Source: Luminiphilus sp. (lineage in GTDB: Bacteria > Pseudomonadota > Gammaproteobacteria > Pseudomonadales > Halieaceae). From it: a DNA stretch of 5,507 bases. The stretch is from NCBI GenBank assembly GCA_029251065.1, contig JAQXEB010000195.1:1-5507 (forward strand), read 5' to 3'. This document shows, in pieces, positions 5,060 to 5,507 of the stretch (position 1 is its first letter; every line of letters begins with the position of its first letter). Under the pieces are notes generated by a model, which saw only the letters and a list, made by a program, of their open reading frames with translations, searched no databases and was not told the origin of the DNA. The translations under genes were made by a program, and so were the position numbers.

Positions 5060-5507
5060 CGCAGTACTCCTCACTCGAACAACAAGTCATCGCGCTCGCA
5101 GGCGTTGTCCAAGCGGCGAGAATGGTGGACCAAGTCGCCAAAACAGGCTCCTATCCCTCGGCCTTTTTCGAGGCCTCGCTACGCTCTCTTTTCGTATTCG
5201 ACGCGCCGAGTGTTGACGCGGTCTATGGGAATATACAAGGGGTCAAGTTAGGTTTGCGCAGCGTTGTGGATATGCTGACGGACGCGACCAATGAAGACCA
5301 CCTTGCAATGGGCCTCTACGTGAGAGCCTTACTAAAACTAGAGGGCCAGTTTCGTAAGCGATCGGACTTACAAGATGTGGTCGGCTCCAGACTGAATCAC
5401 GTAAGCTTCAAAGCCCAACATTTCAGCGACGACGCGGTGGAACTTGCTGCCAGCATCAGCGCAATCTACCAGGACACGATCAGTCATCTCCCCTACAGAA
5501 TTAAAGT
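5056..5507 (+). CDS. hflD: High frequency lysogenization protein HflD homologue (partial, 3' end beyond window)
   Basis: HflD is a peripheral cytoplasmic-membrane protein; in E. coli it binds phage lambda CII and limits lysogeny. Its role for the host is not well defined. The 150 complete codons seen here make up about 70% of the roughly 210-aa family protein. Recognisable features are the N-terminal helix with ALAGVVQAARMVDQVAKTG (about 13-31), the middle GNIQGVKLGLRSVVDML, the central LGNRIN-like GSRLNHV, and the AAIY-like SISAIYQDTISHL near the right edge. No signal peptide or transmembrane segment is visible. Start ATG 5056 overlaps the mnmA stop codon by 4 bp. In E. coli the next gene is purB, which cannot be checked here. 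The reading frame is open to base 5507. The assignment rests on recalled family similarity plus its place after mnmA. Confidence 0.92.
   Translation, partial: MTQYSSLEQQVIALAGVVQAARMVDQVAKTGSYPSAFFEASLRSLFVFDAPSVDAVYGNIQGVKLGLRSVVDMLTDATNEDHLAMGLYVRALLKLEGQFRKRSDLQDVVGSRLNHVSFKAQHFSDDAVELAASISAIYQDTISHLPYRIK

Noticed and set aside
5156..5178. CCTCG/CGAGG stem and the GAGGCCTC palindrome with a T-run
   Set aside because: It lies inside the intact hflD reading frame, has a loose 8-base loop holding the T-run, and no T-tract after the stem.
1..5507. Search for CRISPR arrays, tRNA or rRNA genes, insertion sequences, toxin-antitoxin or defence genes
   Set aside because: No regularly spaced repeats, cloverleaf-like sequence, transposase motifs or unknown genes were seen; the window is filled by conserved housekeeping genes.

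Overview
The window is an ordinary, well-packed stretch of a gammaproteobacterial chromosome. The evidence is the gene content and order. The block icd <- -> rluE-nudJ-mnmA-hflD is the same conserved neighbourhood I know from Escherichia coli and its relatives. The placement of clpS-clpA just downstream of icd on the same strand resembles the Pseudomonas-type arrangement. Individual proteins (ClpA N-domain, Icd, MnmA) align almost without gaps to the E. coli proteins from memory. Base composition is near half G+C. A marine or pseudomonad-like gammaproteobacterium is plausible, but genus or family cannot be fixed from this sequence.

Layout. Bases 1-987 (minus strand) hold the N-terminal 329 codons of clpA, cut by the window edge. 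clpS lies directly upstream at 1000 to about 1380 (minus), followed by a regulatory gap with a good -10 box, a spaced inverted repeat and a strong intrinsic terminator for icd. icd occupies 1512-2768 (minus). A 155-bp divergent intergenic region (2769-2923) separates icd from a tightly overlapped plus-strand operon: rluE (2924-3502), nudJ (3495-3947), mnmA (3944-5059) and hflD (5056 to the right edge, partial). No stretch over 300 bases lacks a gene.

How the genes work together. ClpS delivers N-degron substrates to the ClpA unfoldase of the ClpAP protease, and the two are co-transcribed. Icd is the NADP-dependent isocitrate dehydrogenase of the TCA cycle. It keeps every catalytic residue, the serine used by AceK-type phosphorylation control, and the NADP specificity residues. 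The plus-strand operon is largely about RNA modification and housekeeping: RluE (23S rRNA pseudouridine), NudJ (Nudix phosphatase), MnmA (tRNA 2-thiouridine) and HflD (peripheral membrane protein). Junctions of 8, 4 and 4 bp overlap imply translational coupling.

No new biological system was found. The points worth a second look are small: an unusual Nudix-box Gly-to-Cys change in NudJ, operator-like inverted repeats in the two intergenic regions, a hairpin plus T-tract in the rluE leader, and the absence of cspD, which separates clpS from icd in Pseudomonas.
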